Source: Exilibacterium sp.
GTDB taxonomy: Bacteria > Pseudomonadota > Gammaproteobacteria > Pseudomonadales > Cellvibrionaceae
Length of the DNA: 64,000 nucleotides
NCBI GenBank assembly: GCA_028280195.1
Contig: JANQMH010000017.1
Location: forward strand, 1-64,000
Reading direction: 5' to 3'
Part shown: positions 25,640 through 33,989 of the stretch, one piece after another
Numbering within the stretch: the first letter of the stretch is position 1
How the letters are laid out: each line of letters opens with the position of its first letter
Program-made: the position numbers and the translations under genes
Notes under the pieces: model-generated
Database searches by the model: none
Told to the model about the DNA's origin: nothing
What the model saw: only the letters and a program-made list of their open reading frames with translations

Positions 25640-26632
25640 ATGTTGGCCCCGGTAAGACCGTTTGCCTGTGTGCTGTCGCTGCTGCTTGCCGGCGCTGCCG
25701 GCACAGTTCGGGCCGAGTGGCATAGCGATACCCAGCCCATCATGGGCACCGAAGTCAGCGTCACCCTCTGGCATGATCGGGCGCAGGCGGCCGAGCGCGC
25801 GATTGCCGCGGTCATGGCCGAGGCCCGCCGGCTCGACAATACCTTGAGTCCCTACAAAGAGGACAGCGACCTCTCCCGTATCAATGCCGGCGCTGCCGCA
25901 GCGCCGGTGGATATCAGCCTGGAAATGCAGGCGCTGATCGATAAGTCCCTGTATTACAGCCGCCTGAGCCAGGGGGCCTTCGATATCAGCTTCGCCTCGG
26001 TCGGGCGCCGCTACGACTATCGCCAGGGCCGCCAGCCCAGCGCCGGCCAGCGCCGGCAGTTGCTGCCGGCCATCGATTACCGCCAGCTCAGGCTCGACCG
26101 CAAGCACCACAAGCTGTCATTCGGCCACGCCGATATGCGTATCGATCTCGGCGGTATCGCCAAGGGCTATGCGGTGGACCGGGCGGTGGAGAAACTGCGC
26201 CAGCTCGGTATCAGCCACGCCAGCGTCAGCGCCGGCGGCGATAGCCGCGTTATCGGCGACAAGCGCGGCCGCCCCTGGATGATCGGCATCAAAAACCCCC
26301 GCGCGCGCGACCAAGTGGCCCTGCTGCTGCCGCTGGTCGATGCCGCCATTTCCACTTCCGGCGACTACGAGCGCTATTTTATCGACCCGCAGAGCGGCGA
26401 GCGGGTGCACCATATCCTCAACCCGCGCACCGGCCGCTCCGCCAGCGGTGTCACCAGTGTCAGCGTGATCGGGCCGCGCGGCTTCGACACCGACCCGCTG
26501 TCGACCACGGTATTCGTCATGGGGGTGGAACAGGGCCTGCAGCTGCTGAACCGGCTCGAGCAGTTCGACGGTGTGATTATCGATGCGGCCGGCAAGGTGC
26601 ACTACAGCCGGGGCCTGATGCCGCCGGAATAA
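25640..26632 (+). CDS. apbE: FAD:protein FMN transferase (ApbE family)
   Basis: A 330-residue exported enzyme that attaches FMN covalently to Thr/Ser of target proteins. The signal peptide MLAPVRPFACVLSLLLAGAAG is followed by MGTEVSVTLW, then the family motifs DLGGIAKGYAVD (about residues 169-180), SAGGDSRVIGDKRGRPW, STSGDYERYF, HHILNPRTGR and TDPLSTTVFVMG. ATG 25640 is preferred because AAAGAGGG precedes it and the signal peptide starts there. It follows gspN by 25 bp; no obvious flavinylation target (DGISGAT-like) was seen in the window. Confidence 0.9.
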   Translation: MLAPVRPFACVLSLLLAGAAGTVRAEWHSDTQPIMGTEVSVTLWHDRAQAAERAIAAVMAEARRLDNTLSPYKEDSDLSRINAGAAAAPVDISLEMQALIDKSLYYSRLSQGAFDISFASVGRRYDYRQGRQPSAGQRRQLLPAIDYRQLRLDRKHHKLSFGHADMRIDLGGIAKGYAVDRAVEKLRQLGISHASVSAGGDSRVIGDKRGRPWMIGIKNPRARDQVALLLPLVDAAISTSGDYERYFIDPQSGERVHHILNPRTGRSASGVTSVSVIGPRGFDTDPLSTTVFVMGVEQGLQLLNRLEQFDGVIIDAAGKVHYSRGLMPPE

Positions 26633-26639
26633 GGAACCG

Positions 26640-26661
26640 GGCGACAGTTTTCACTGTCGCC
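26640..26661 (+). terminator. Hairpin after apbE
   Basis: GGCGACAGT (26640-26648) and ACTGTCGCC (26653-26661) form a perfect 9-bp stem with a TTTC loop, 8 bp after the apbE stop. No T-run follows, so it is either a weak or factor-dependent terminator or an mRNA-stabilising hairpin at the end of the gsp-apbE unit. Confidence 0.5.
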
Positions 26662-26915
26662 GTCTGCGCCCACTGCCCTGCAGACCTTGTGCCAGGCGGA
26701 TTTATCAAGTTGTGGTCCATGCCGCACAAAATTTCGCGCCAGCGATATACACTTGTCTTTAAACAATGCTTTTCGAATACAGGGGAAGCGCGGAGGTCGA
26801 TTGATAACTCTGCCGCCGAGGGGCGGCGGGGCTTGCGGCGTCCCCGGGATTGCGTCTAGCGTATATCAATAACCCCCCGAATTAACTGTTGGGTTAACTG
26901 ATAGAGAGTCATCGC

Positions 26916-27674
26916 ATGAAGCCGATAACCAAGCCGTTCAGATTGAGTATCGCCGCTGCCGCACTGCTGTTTGGCGCCGCGCTGCAGGCCCAGGAGACCG
27001 CCGCGCCAAACCCGCCGGCCGGCGATGCCGCCGCGGTGGAGATCGCTGCCCCGGATACGGCTGAAGATGTAGTGCCGATGTCCGGGGATGTAGTGCCGGA
27101 TGCGGATGAGGCCGCGCCCGCAGTCGGCGGCGAACCCGAAGTCGACGGTGATCCCATGCCGCAAACCGACAGCGCCGAAGCGGTCGATTTTGCCGGGGAC
27201 GGCGACGACTTCAGCGGTGATCCCGCCGCGCCTCTCAGCCAGCAGGTGGAGGACCTCAAGCAGACCGTGCTGGAATTGAATCGCGACCTGTTGATTCTGG
27301 AAGAGGAACTGCTGTTTCCCGCCAATACCCAGATTGCCCTGTTCGTCTCCATGGACGTGGGTGAGTTTTTCGAGCTGGATGCGATTAAAGTCAAAATCGA
27401 CGATAAGCTGGTCGCCAGCCACCTCTATACCCCGCGCCAGGTGGATGCCCTGTTTCGCGGCGGGGTGCAGCGGCTGTTCCTCGGCAACCTGAAATCCGGC
27501 AGTCACGAAGTGACGGCGTTCTTCACCGGCAAGGGACCCCAGGGGCGCGAATACAAGCGCGGCGCCACCATCACCCTGGACAAACAACAGGAACCCAAAG
27601 CGCTGGAACTGCGCATCGTCGACTCCACCACCAAACTGCAACCGGTATTCGATATCAAAGAATGGCAGCTGTGA
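26916..27674 (+). CDS. Exported protein of unknown function, first gene of the TPR/ExbB operon
   Basis: A 252-residue protein with a signal peptide (LSIAAAALLFGAALQAQ) and an Ala/Pro/Asp-rich acidic linker to about residue 105. A short coiled coil follows (LSQQVEDLKQTVLELNRDLLILEEELL), then a folded C-terminal domain of about 130 residues (NTQIALFVSMDVGEFFELDAIKVKIDDKLVASHLY) that looks beta-rich. No DNA-binding motif and no enzyme motif is visible. The gene overlaps the following TPR gene by 13 bp, which ties it to the envelope machine. I do not recognise a named family. Confidence 0.7.
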   Translation: MKPITKPFRLSIAAAALLFGAALQAQETAAPNPPAGDAAAVEIAAPDTAEDVVPMSGDVVPDADEAAPAVGGEPEVDGDPMPQTDSAEAVDFAGDGDDFSGDPAAPLSQQVEDLKQTVLELNRDLLILEEELLFPANTQIALFVSMDVGEFFELDAIKVKIDDKLVASHLYTPRQVDALFRGGVQRLFLGNLKSGSHEVTAFFTGKGPQGREYKRGATITLDKQQEPKALELRIVDSTTKLQPVFDIKEWQL

Positions 27675-29617
27675 TTTCCGCGCCCGCAATCCGCCGCTGC
27701 CTGGCGGCGGCGCTCGGCGGCTGGCTTATCGCCTGGTCGTGCACCGCCCTGGGCGCCAAACCGCTCAGTTCGGTGGCCGATCTGCGCTACGGCGTCACCC
27801 TCTACGAGTACTACCAGGACCGCTACCTGGCCGCCCTCAGTGAACTGATGGTGGCCGAGGCCCGCGGCGGCATCAAGGGCCACGGCGACAACCCCGAACT
27901 GATGGCCGGCGGCATCAGCCTGGCCTTCGGTATGGAGCGCCGCGCCGGCGAGACCTTCACCCGGCTGCTGGACGCCAGCCGCCCGCTGCAGGTGCGCAAC
28001 GCCGCCTGGTTTTACCTGGGCAAACTGCGCTACCTGCGCGGCGACTGGGACGGCGCCGAGAGCAGCCTCAACAATATCCGCGGCAGTTTCGACGACCAAC
28101 TGCTGGAGGAGCTGGCGGCGCTGCAGGTCAACCTCACCATCAAGCGCGGCGGCCTCGACCGCGCCGGCAAACTGCTGATCAAAGAGGACGATCACCTGGG
28201 CGACTGGCTGCCTTACATCCACTACAACCTGGCGGTGGCCTACAGCCGGGAGCAGAACTACGAAACGGCGATCAAGCACTTCTCCGCTCTCGACAGGCTG
28301 CCGATGATGCAGCGCGAGCAGACCCTGGAAGAGCACCTGGCACTGAACGACAAGGCGCTGACCGCGGCGGGCTACACCCTGATGCTGCAGGGCCTGCACG
28401 AAGAAGCACTCGAGCAGTTTACCCGCGTGCGCCTGCAAAGCGCCATGTCCAACCGCGCGCTGCTGGGCTACGGCTGGGCGGCGGCGCAGACCGGCGATTA
28501 CGCCCTGGCGCTGAAACCCTGGCAGGCCCTGAGCCAGCGCTCGCTGGTCTACGCCTCCACCCAGGAAGCGGTGCTGGCGGTACCCTACGCCTATGAAAAA
28601 CTGGGCTCGTCGGGCCAGGCCCTGGGCGCCTTTCTCGATGCCGAGAGTGTCTTCGAAGCGGAAATCGCCCGTATCGACATGGTGCTCGAAGAACTGCAGA
28701 ATCGAGCCCTGCTGGCGGCCCTGCAGGTCAGGGAGGACAGCAACCGCAACTGGTTTTCCATCGACACCACCACCGCCGTCAAGCCGCATCTGAGCTATCT
28801 CACCGAGCTGTTTGCCAGCAACCGCTTCCAGGGCTCGGTGCAGGAACTGCGCGATTTACTGCGTATTAACAGCCAGCTCGAGGGCTGGCGCGAAAAGCTC
28901 GAAGCCTATCAACTGATGCTCGACGAGCGCGAAGTCGCCCGTGCCAGAAAACTGGAGACCGTGGCCGAGCAGCAATTGCTGCAGCAACAGCAGCGCCTGG
29001 TGCAGCAGCGCAACGCCCTGGCGGCGCGCCTGCAGGCCATCGTCGACAACCGCGACTACCTGGCCATCGCCAGTGAAGACACCACCTCGCTGTACGCCAT
29101 CGTCGAGCGCGCCGGGGCCGGCATTGCCCGGTTGCAGGCCGCCGGTGAAAGCGTAGAGGATTACCGCCCCGCGCTGCGGCGCTTTCGCGGCATGCTGCTG
29201 TGGCGCGCCAGCGAAGCCTTTGCCGACCACCTGTGGCAGAACCGCAGCAATCTGCGCGAACTGGACCAAGCGCTGGCGCAACTGCAGCAAAACCAGCAGC
29301 GCCTGGAAAGCGTGATCACTGCCGCGCCCGACATCCTGCCCTACCGCCAGCGGCTGGACAGTGCCGGCTTGCGGGTGGCGGCGCAGCATAAAAAGGTCGA
29401 TGCCGCGGTGCAGCTGGCCGAGGCCAGCCTGCGCCAGCAGGTGGCACAGGAAATCATCGCCCAGCGCCAGCGCCTGCAACACTATCTGGCCCAGACCCGC
29501 CTGTCGGTGGCGCGCCTCTATGACGACGCTTATCAGGGACGCCAGGGCGACGAAGACAGCGCCGAACCCGAGCCCGAGGCCGGAACCGCGGCCATGACGA
29601 TGGAACAGCAGCCGTGA
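27662..29617 (+). CDS. Periplasmic TPR protein of the envelope machine
   Basis: A 651-residue protein with a signal peptide (ending near ALGAK) and helical TPR-like repeats over most of its length, for example LYEYYQDRYLAALSELMVAEARG, WFYLGKLRYLRGDWDGAESSL, NLAVAYSREQNYETAIKHFSAL and YGWAAAQTGDYALALKPWQAL. The second half (residues 360-600) is coiled-coil, rich in Gln and Arg. TPR proteins of this layout accompany ExbB/ExbD/TonB-like genes and resemble GltD/GltE-type components. It overlaps both neighbours. Confidence 0.75.
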   Translation: MAAVISAPAIRRCLAAALGGWLIAWSCTALGAKPLSSVADLRYGVTLYEYYQDRYLAALSELMVAEARGGIKGHGDNPELMAGGISLAFGMERRAGETFTRLLDASRPLQVRNAAWFYLGKLRYLRGDWDGAESSLNNIRGSFDDQLLEELAALQVNLTIKRGGLDRAGKLLIKEDDHLGDWLPYIHYNLAVAYSREQNYETAIKHFSALDRLPMMQREQTLEEHLALNDKALTAAGYTLMLQGLHEEALEQFTRVRLQSAMSNRALLGYGWAAAQTGDYALALKPWQALSQRSLVYASTQEAVLAVPYAYEKLGSSGQALGAFLDAESVFEAEIARIDMVLEELQNRALLAALQVREDSNRNWFSIDTTTAVKPHLSYLTELFASNRFQGSVQELRDLLRINSQLEGWREKLEAYQLMLDEREVARARKLETVAEQQLLQQQQRLVQQRNALAARLQAIVDNRDYLAIASEDTTSLYAIVERAGAGIARLQAAGESVEDYRPALRRFRGMLLWRASEAFADHLWQNRSNLRELDQALAQLQQNQQRLESVITAAPDILPYRQRLDSAGLRVAAQHKKVDAAVQLAEASLRQQVAQEIIAQRQRLQHYLAQTRLSVARLYDDAYQGRQGDEDSAEPEPEAGTAAMTMEQQP

Positions 29618-29690
29618 GCTTTGAGAGACGAACAGCCTTGAGCGGCAGAACAGCAGCCTTGAGCGGCAAAACAGCAGCCTTGAGCGGTGG
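29606..29690 (+). repeat. Tandem start-site repeat at the TPR gene junction
   Basis: The junction GCCGTGAGC, where the GTG start overlaps the TGA stop of the upstream gene, is followed by three copies of a CAGCAGCC-TTGAGCGG unit. In-frame TTG codons fall at 29638, 29659 and 29680; the last two steps are exactly 21 nt. The units encode ALSGRTA, ALSGKTA and ALSGGET. The same unit, with ATG instead of TTG, recurs at 33298-33385. Confidence 0.85.
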
Positions 29691-32616
29691 TGAGACACGC
29701 GGCAGTAAAGCAGCCCTGGTGGCCGGTGAGACATATTACAGATCGCGCCATTGCGCCGCCATGCTGCTATGTCTGTCCCTGCTGTGTGGCGGCTGTGCCT
29801 GGTTCGGCGGCGGCGGCAAAGTCGACCGCGGGCCGACACTGGCGGAGCTGGAACCGGCGCAGCTGCCGGACCCCGACGTCAAAGTCCCCGAGGTCAGCCT
29901 GGAAGATATCGAAAATAGCTACCGCGGTGCCCTGCAGGTGGCCCAGAGCCCGGAAGTGCGGCGCAAAATCCTGACCCGCCTGGCGGGGCTGGAAATGGCC
30001 CGCAGCGAGAACAACCAGCTGGCCGCCAGCGAGGTGCGGCGCTTCTTCGACGGCGCCATCGACATGTACAGCGAACTGATCGAATTGCAGGAGGCCCACG
30101 GCGACACCGATAACCTGCGCTATCAGCTGGCCAAGGCCTATGCCCTGGACGGCCGGGTGGAAGAGTCGGCCAAAGTCCTGGACCAGCTGGCCGATACCTA
30201 TCCCGAATCCGGCCTGATGGCCGAGGCCCAGTTTCGCCGCGCCGAGCGCTTTTTCAGCAATGGCGACTATGCCGCGGCAGAGCAGGCCTATGCCGCGGTA
30301 ATGGCGGCGGGTGAGTCCTCGCCTTTTTATCACAACGCGGTCTATATGCACGGCTGGTCGCAGTTCAAGCGCAATCGCTACCGCGCCTCACTGGGCTCCT
30401 TCACCCGGGTGCTGGACGCCATTACCCCAGCCAACGGCGACTTCGGCAGCCTGCAGGGACCACAGCGCAACCTGGCCGAGGACACACTGCGGGTAATGAG
30501 CCTGGTGTTTTCCTACCTGGACGGCGCCCAGACCATTACCGAGGTCTATGGCAAACTCGGCGAGCGCCCCTATCACCACCAGCTCTACGACCGGCTCGGC
30601 AAGCTCTACCTCGACAAAAAGCGCTTCCGCGACAGCGCCGATACCTTCATTCACTATGTCAACAATTACCCGGTATCGGATTACTCTCCGGCATTTAGCG
30701 TGCGCACCATCAAGGTGTACGAACTGGGGGACTTTCCCAGCCTGATCCTGCCCACCAAAGAGGCCTTTGTGCGCGGTTACGGCATTCACAGTGAATATTG
30801 GGGTATGAAAGACGAAGCGATTCGCAATGAGTTGCGCACCTATCTGCACGAATATATTCAGGAGCTTGCCAAGTACTATCACGCCGAAGCGCAGCAGCTG
30901 AAACAGCCGCAGCAAGCCAAAACCGGCAGGGCGGCGGATGTGGCTGAAGACAAGAGCGAGCGCATGAGCCCCCAGCAGCGGCTGGCCAAGCAGCGCCAGA
31001 CCTACCAGATCGCCGCCGGCTGGTACCAGGAATTTGTCGATACTTTTCCCGACGACCAGCAGACGCCGGAAATGGTTTTTCTGATGGCCGAAACGTTTAA
31101 CGAGGCCCGGCAGTTGCCGCGCGCGCTGGATGCCTACGAGCGGGTCGCCTACCACTACCTGGATAAAAAGCGCGGCGCCGAGGCGGGCTATTCAGCGATA
31201 CTGGTAGCCACCGAACTGGTCGAGGGCAGCGCCGACGAAATGCGCAAGTCTTGGGAATTGCGCAAAATTGCCAGCGGCCTTAATTTTGCCGACTACTACG
31301 CCACCGACAAACGCGCCCCCGGCGTGCTGACCCAGACTGCGCAGGAATTACTGCAACAGGGCGAGCAGGAAAAAGCAGTGGCCGCGGCGCGGCGCATTAC
31401 CGACTGGCAGCCGCCGGTGGCAGCCGGCCTGCGCCGCATCGCCTGGCTGGTGCAGGGCCATGCGCTGTTCGATCTGCAGCGCTACGGCGAGGCCGAAGTG
31501 GCCTACCGCTCGGTATTGCGGCTGTTGCCGGCGCAAGATCCGACGCGGGTGACCGTCGAAGAGCGGCTCGCCGCCAGTATCTTCAAGGCCGCCGAACAAT
31601 TGCTGGCGGCCGACAATAAAACCCAGGCCATCGAGCAGTTATTGCGCGTGCGCGATGTCACCCCCGGCACCGAGATCGCCATCAAAGCCCAGTTCGATGC
31701 CGCCAACTACCTGATGGAACTGCAGCGCTGGCAGGAGGCCGAGCGCGAGCTGACCGATTTCCGCACGCGCTTTCCCCGCCATGCGCTCAGCATCAAGATT
31801 CCCGCCAAGCTGGTGGTGGTCTACCAGGCAATGGAAAACTGGCAGCAGGCGGCCCACACCCTGACCGATGTCGCGCGCAGCGACGCCGATCCGGAGGTAC
31901 AGCGCCAGTCGCTGTACCTGGCGGCAGAACTCTACGAAAAAGCCGGCAACCGCAGCGACGCCATCCTGCGTTACCGCAAATACGCCAACACCTATGCCGA
32001 GCCCTTCGATATCGTGATGGAGGCCCGCTTCAAACTGGCCGAACTCTACCAGGCCGATGGCCAGGCGGACAAGCGGCGTTTCTGGCTGCGCAAGATTGTC
32101 AGCGCCGACGCCGGTGCCGGCGCCAGGCGCACAGACCGCTCGCGCTACATGGCGGCCTTTTCCGCCACCGAGCTGGCCGATGACGTCTACCGCCAGTTTG
32201 TGCGCATACCGCTGAAACTGCCTTTAAAACAAAGTCTCAAGAAAAAGAAAAAAGCCTTGCAGGATACCCTGTCTGCTTATAAAAATATTCTCGACTACGG
32301 CGTGGCGGAATTTGCCACACTGGCCAACTACCGTATCGGTGAGGTTTATGCCCGCCTCAGCAGCGACCTGATGGACTCGGAGCGGCCCAAAGGTCTCGAT
32401 GCACTTGCGCTGGAACAGTATGAAGTGCTGCTGGAGGAACAGGCCTTCCCGTTTGAAGAGAAAGCCATCGAAATACACGAGGCCAATGCCCAGCGCAGCT
32501 GGACCGGGCTCTACGACGACTGGGTCAAACAGAGCTTCGACTCGCTGACCCGCCTGCTGCCGGCGCGCTATAAAAAATCGGAAACCCTGGTGAATTACAG
32601 TGAAACCATTTATTGA
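29614..32616 (+). CDS. Large TPR lipoprotein of the envelope machine
   Basis: A protein of up to 1000 residues. The N-terminus is uncertain because of in-frame TTG repeats; the export signal itself is near residues 45-62 (CAAMLLCLSLLCGGCAWFG), with a lipoprotein-like Cys. The rest is tandem TPR-like helices (YQLAKAYALDGRVEESAKVLDQLADTYPESG, AEAQFRRAERFFSNGDYAAAEQAY, RLGKLYLDKKRFRDSADTFIHYV, AELYEKAGNRSDAILRYRKYANTY). It is probably periplasmic and anchored to the outer membrane. GltE-like proteins are the nearest known analogue. The next gene overlaps its end by 17 bp. Confidence 0.75.
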   Translation: MSFERRTALSGRTAALSGKTAALSGGETRGSKAALVAGETYYRSRHCAAMLLCLSLLCGGCAWFGGGGKVDRGPTLAELEPAQLPDPDVKVPEVSLEDIENSYRGALQVAQSPEVRRKILTRLAGLEMARSENNQLAASEVRRFFDGAIDMYSELIELQEAHGDTDNLRYQLAKAYALDGRVEESAKVLDQLADTYPESGLMAEAQFRRAERFFSNGDYAAAEQAYAAVMAAGESSPFYHNAVYMHGWSQFKRNRYRASLGSFTRVLDAITPANGDFGSLQGPQRNLAEDTLRVMSLVFSYLDGAQTITEVYGKLGERPYHHQLYDRLGKLYLDKKRFRDSADTFIHYVNNYPVSDYSPAFSVRTIKVYELGDFPSLILPTKEAFVRGYGIHSEYWGMKDEAIRNELRTYLHEYIQELAKYYHAEAQQLKQPQQAKTGRAADVAEDKSERMSPQQRLAKQRQTYQIAAGWYQEFVDTFPDDQQTPEMVFLMAETFNEARQLPRALDAYERVAYHYLDKKRGAEAGYSAILVATELVEGSADEMRKSWELRKIASGLNFADYYATDKRAPGVLTQTAQELLQQGEQEKAVAAARRITDWQPPVAAGLRRIAWLVQGHALFDLQRYGEAEVAYRSVLRLLPAQDPTRVTVEERLAASIFKAAEQLLAADNKTQAIEQLLRVRDVTPGTEIAIKAQFDAANYLMELQRWQEAERELTDFRTRFPRHALSIKIPAKLVVVYQAMENWQQAAHTLTDVARSDADPEVQRQSLYLAAELYEKAGNRSDAILRYRKYANTYAEPFDIVMEARFKLAELYQADGQADKRRFWLRKIVSADAGAGARRTDRSRYMAAFSATELADDVYRQFVRIPLKLPLKQSLKKKKKALQDTLSAYKNILDYGVAEFATLANYRIGEVYARLSSDLMDSERPKGLDALALEQYEVLLEEQAFPFEEKAIEIHEANAQRSWTGLYDDWVKQSFDSLTRLLPARYKKSETLVNYSETIY

Positions 32617-33307
32617 CAAGGCAAGGACTTGCACCTGGCTGGCGGCAATACTGCTCAGCACCACCCTGGCCGGTTGCAGCCAGCTCGGCGGCCTCGGCAA
32701 ACCGCCCGCCGCCCCCAAAGTGCAGCAGCCGGCCGACAGCGATGGCGAAGATCGCCCCACCCAGGTGGCTTCCACACCCAATCCCTATCTGGCCAACCCG
32801 GTGTCGGCGCCGCGCCAGGCCCAGGCGCTGTTTGCCCAGGCATTGACGGCACTGCAGGGCCAGCAGTGGCAGAAAGCCGAGGTTCTTTTGCAGGAACTCA
32901 CCGTCGAACACCCGCAGTTGTCCGGCCCCTGGCTCAACCTCGGTATCGTCTACCGCCGCACCGATCGCCTCGAGCAGGCGCAGCAGGCCTTTGCCCAGGC
33001 GATTGCCGCCAACGGCAAAAACCTCGACGCCTATAACCAACTGGCCGTGGTCAAGCGCGAGCAGGGCGATTTCGCCGGCGCCGAAGGTCTCTACCTGCAG
33101 GCCCTGGAAGTGTGGCCGCAGCACGCCGCTTCGCATCGCAATATCGGTATTCTCTACGATCTCTATCTGGGGCAGTTCGACAAGGCGCTGCTGCATTTCG
33201 AGTCCTACCAGCAATTGCAGCAAGAGCCGGACCGGCAGATTGCCGGCTGGATTATCGACCTGAAGCGCCGCCTGCAAAACGTGGCGCGGGTGGAGGGACA
33301 GCCATGA
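32600..33307 (+). CDS. Small TPR lipoprotein
   Basis: A 235-residue lipoprotein: signal peptide LAAILLSTTLAGC with Cys26 as the lipidation site, a Pro/Asp linker, then about three canonical TPR repeats (ALFAQALTALQGQQWQKAEVLLQEL, PWLNLGIVYRRTDRLEQAQQAFAQAI, AYNQLAVVKREQGDFAGAEGLYLQAL). It resembles PilF/GltE-type pilotin-like TPR lipoproteins that help other envelope parts assemble. It overlaps its upstream neighbour, and its TGA stop overlaps the first ATG of the next gene. Confidence 0.8.
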   Translation: MKPFIDKARTCTWLAAILLSTTLAGCSQLGGLGKPPAAPKVQQPADSDGEDRPTQVASTPNPYLANPVSAPRQAQALFAQALTALQGQQWQKAEVLLQELTVEHPQLSGPWLNLGIVYRRTDRLEQAQQAFAQAIAANGKNLDAYNQLAVVKREQGDFAGAEGLYLQALEVWPQHAASHRNIGILYDLYLGQFDKALLHFESYQQLQQEPDRQIAGWIIDLKRRLQNVARVEGQP

Positions 33308-33385
33308 GCGGTAAAACGGCAGCCATGAGCGGTAAAACAGCAGCCATGAGCGATAAACCAGCAGCCATGAGCGGTAGTACAACAG
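33298..33385 (+). repeat. Four-fold tandem ATG repeat
   Basis: In-frame ATG codons at 33304, 33325, 33346 and 33367 are spaced exactly 21 nt apart within near-identical units CAGCCATGAGCGGTAAAA. Every unit recreates the ATGA stop-start overlap seen at the true gene junction. The units encode MSGKTAA, MSGKTAA, MSDKPAA and MSGSTTV. The same unit with TTG occurs at 29638-29690 in the same operon. Confidence 0.9.
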
Positions 33386-33717
33386 TCGAGATCCATATGG
33401 AAACAACCGAGAGCTTTTTTAAAATGCTGCTCAAGTATTTATCACCAGCGCCGATCACCCTACTGCTGGGTTTGTACCTGACCGTTGCCGCGCAGGCGCA
33501 GGAAGCCGTGATCAATATGGAATCCACCGTCCAGGGCAACCAGGAGCAGCCCACCGTGTTGTATATCGTACCGTGGAAACCACCCGAGGGTCCGGCGGCT
33601 CTGTACCAGTCCATTGACAGTCAATTGCAGGCCGTTTTCTCCCATGTCGACCGCGCGGAATTTCGCCGCCAGTTGTACTATATAAAGGAAATGTCGGACA
33701 CGCAGGAAGAACAATAA
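33304..33717 (+). CDS. Small exported protein with repeated start sites
   Basis: Up to 137 residues. Five in-frame ATG codons (33304, 33325, 33346, 33367, 33397) precede a signal peptide (LLKYLSPAPITLLLGLYLTVAAQAQ). Starting at 33397 gives the most usual signal peptide; the upstream ATGs would add a 31-residue Lys/Ala/Ser leader. The mature part of about 75 residues (VLYIVPWKPPEGPAALYQSIDSQLQAVFSHVDRAEFRRQLYYI) is conserved-looking but of unknown function. It lies between the TPR lipoprotein and the ExbB gene, so a role in the same envelope complex is likely. Confidence 0.7.
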   Translation: MSGKTAAMSGKTAAMSDKPAAMSGSTTVEIHMETTESFFKMLLKYLSPAPITLLLGLYLTVAAQAQEAVINMESTVQGNQEQPTVLYIVPWKPPEGPAALYQSIDSQLQAVFSHVDRAEFRRQLYYIKEMSDTQEEQ

Positions 33718-33989
33718 ATATCGATATAGATGCAGGCTGGATTTACCGGAAAACGCACACAACAGCACAACGTAATCCGCTATCATAGAGATAGGCAATA
33801 AGTTAATACCAATAAATGGAACCCGGTTCGGAATCGTTTGACGCAGTCGAATAAAGTCGAACGAAGTTGGCGTAAAAAACGCCGCAACTGTCACAGTTAT
33901 TTTCTTTAATTGCAGGCATAGTTCAGTGACTGGTCCCCGGTCGCTAGCTACTAGAAACTAAACTCTGATTTATAGGAGGCAGAGAGTTT
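33718..33989. other. Intergenic region before the exbB-like gene
   Basis: About 270 bases, AT-richer than its flanks, with TTGACGCAGTCGAATAAAGTCGAACG-type short direct repeats near 33838-33860 and a CTAG-rich stretch near 33940. The exbB ribosome binding site GGAGG ends about 10 bases before ATG 33990. An internal promoter here is plausible; no gene was found. Confidence 0.4.

Noticed and set aside
26916..27674. Transcription regulator as the role of the first TPR-operon gene
   Set aside because: The protein has a signal peptide and no helix-turn-helix; an exported structural role fits better.
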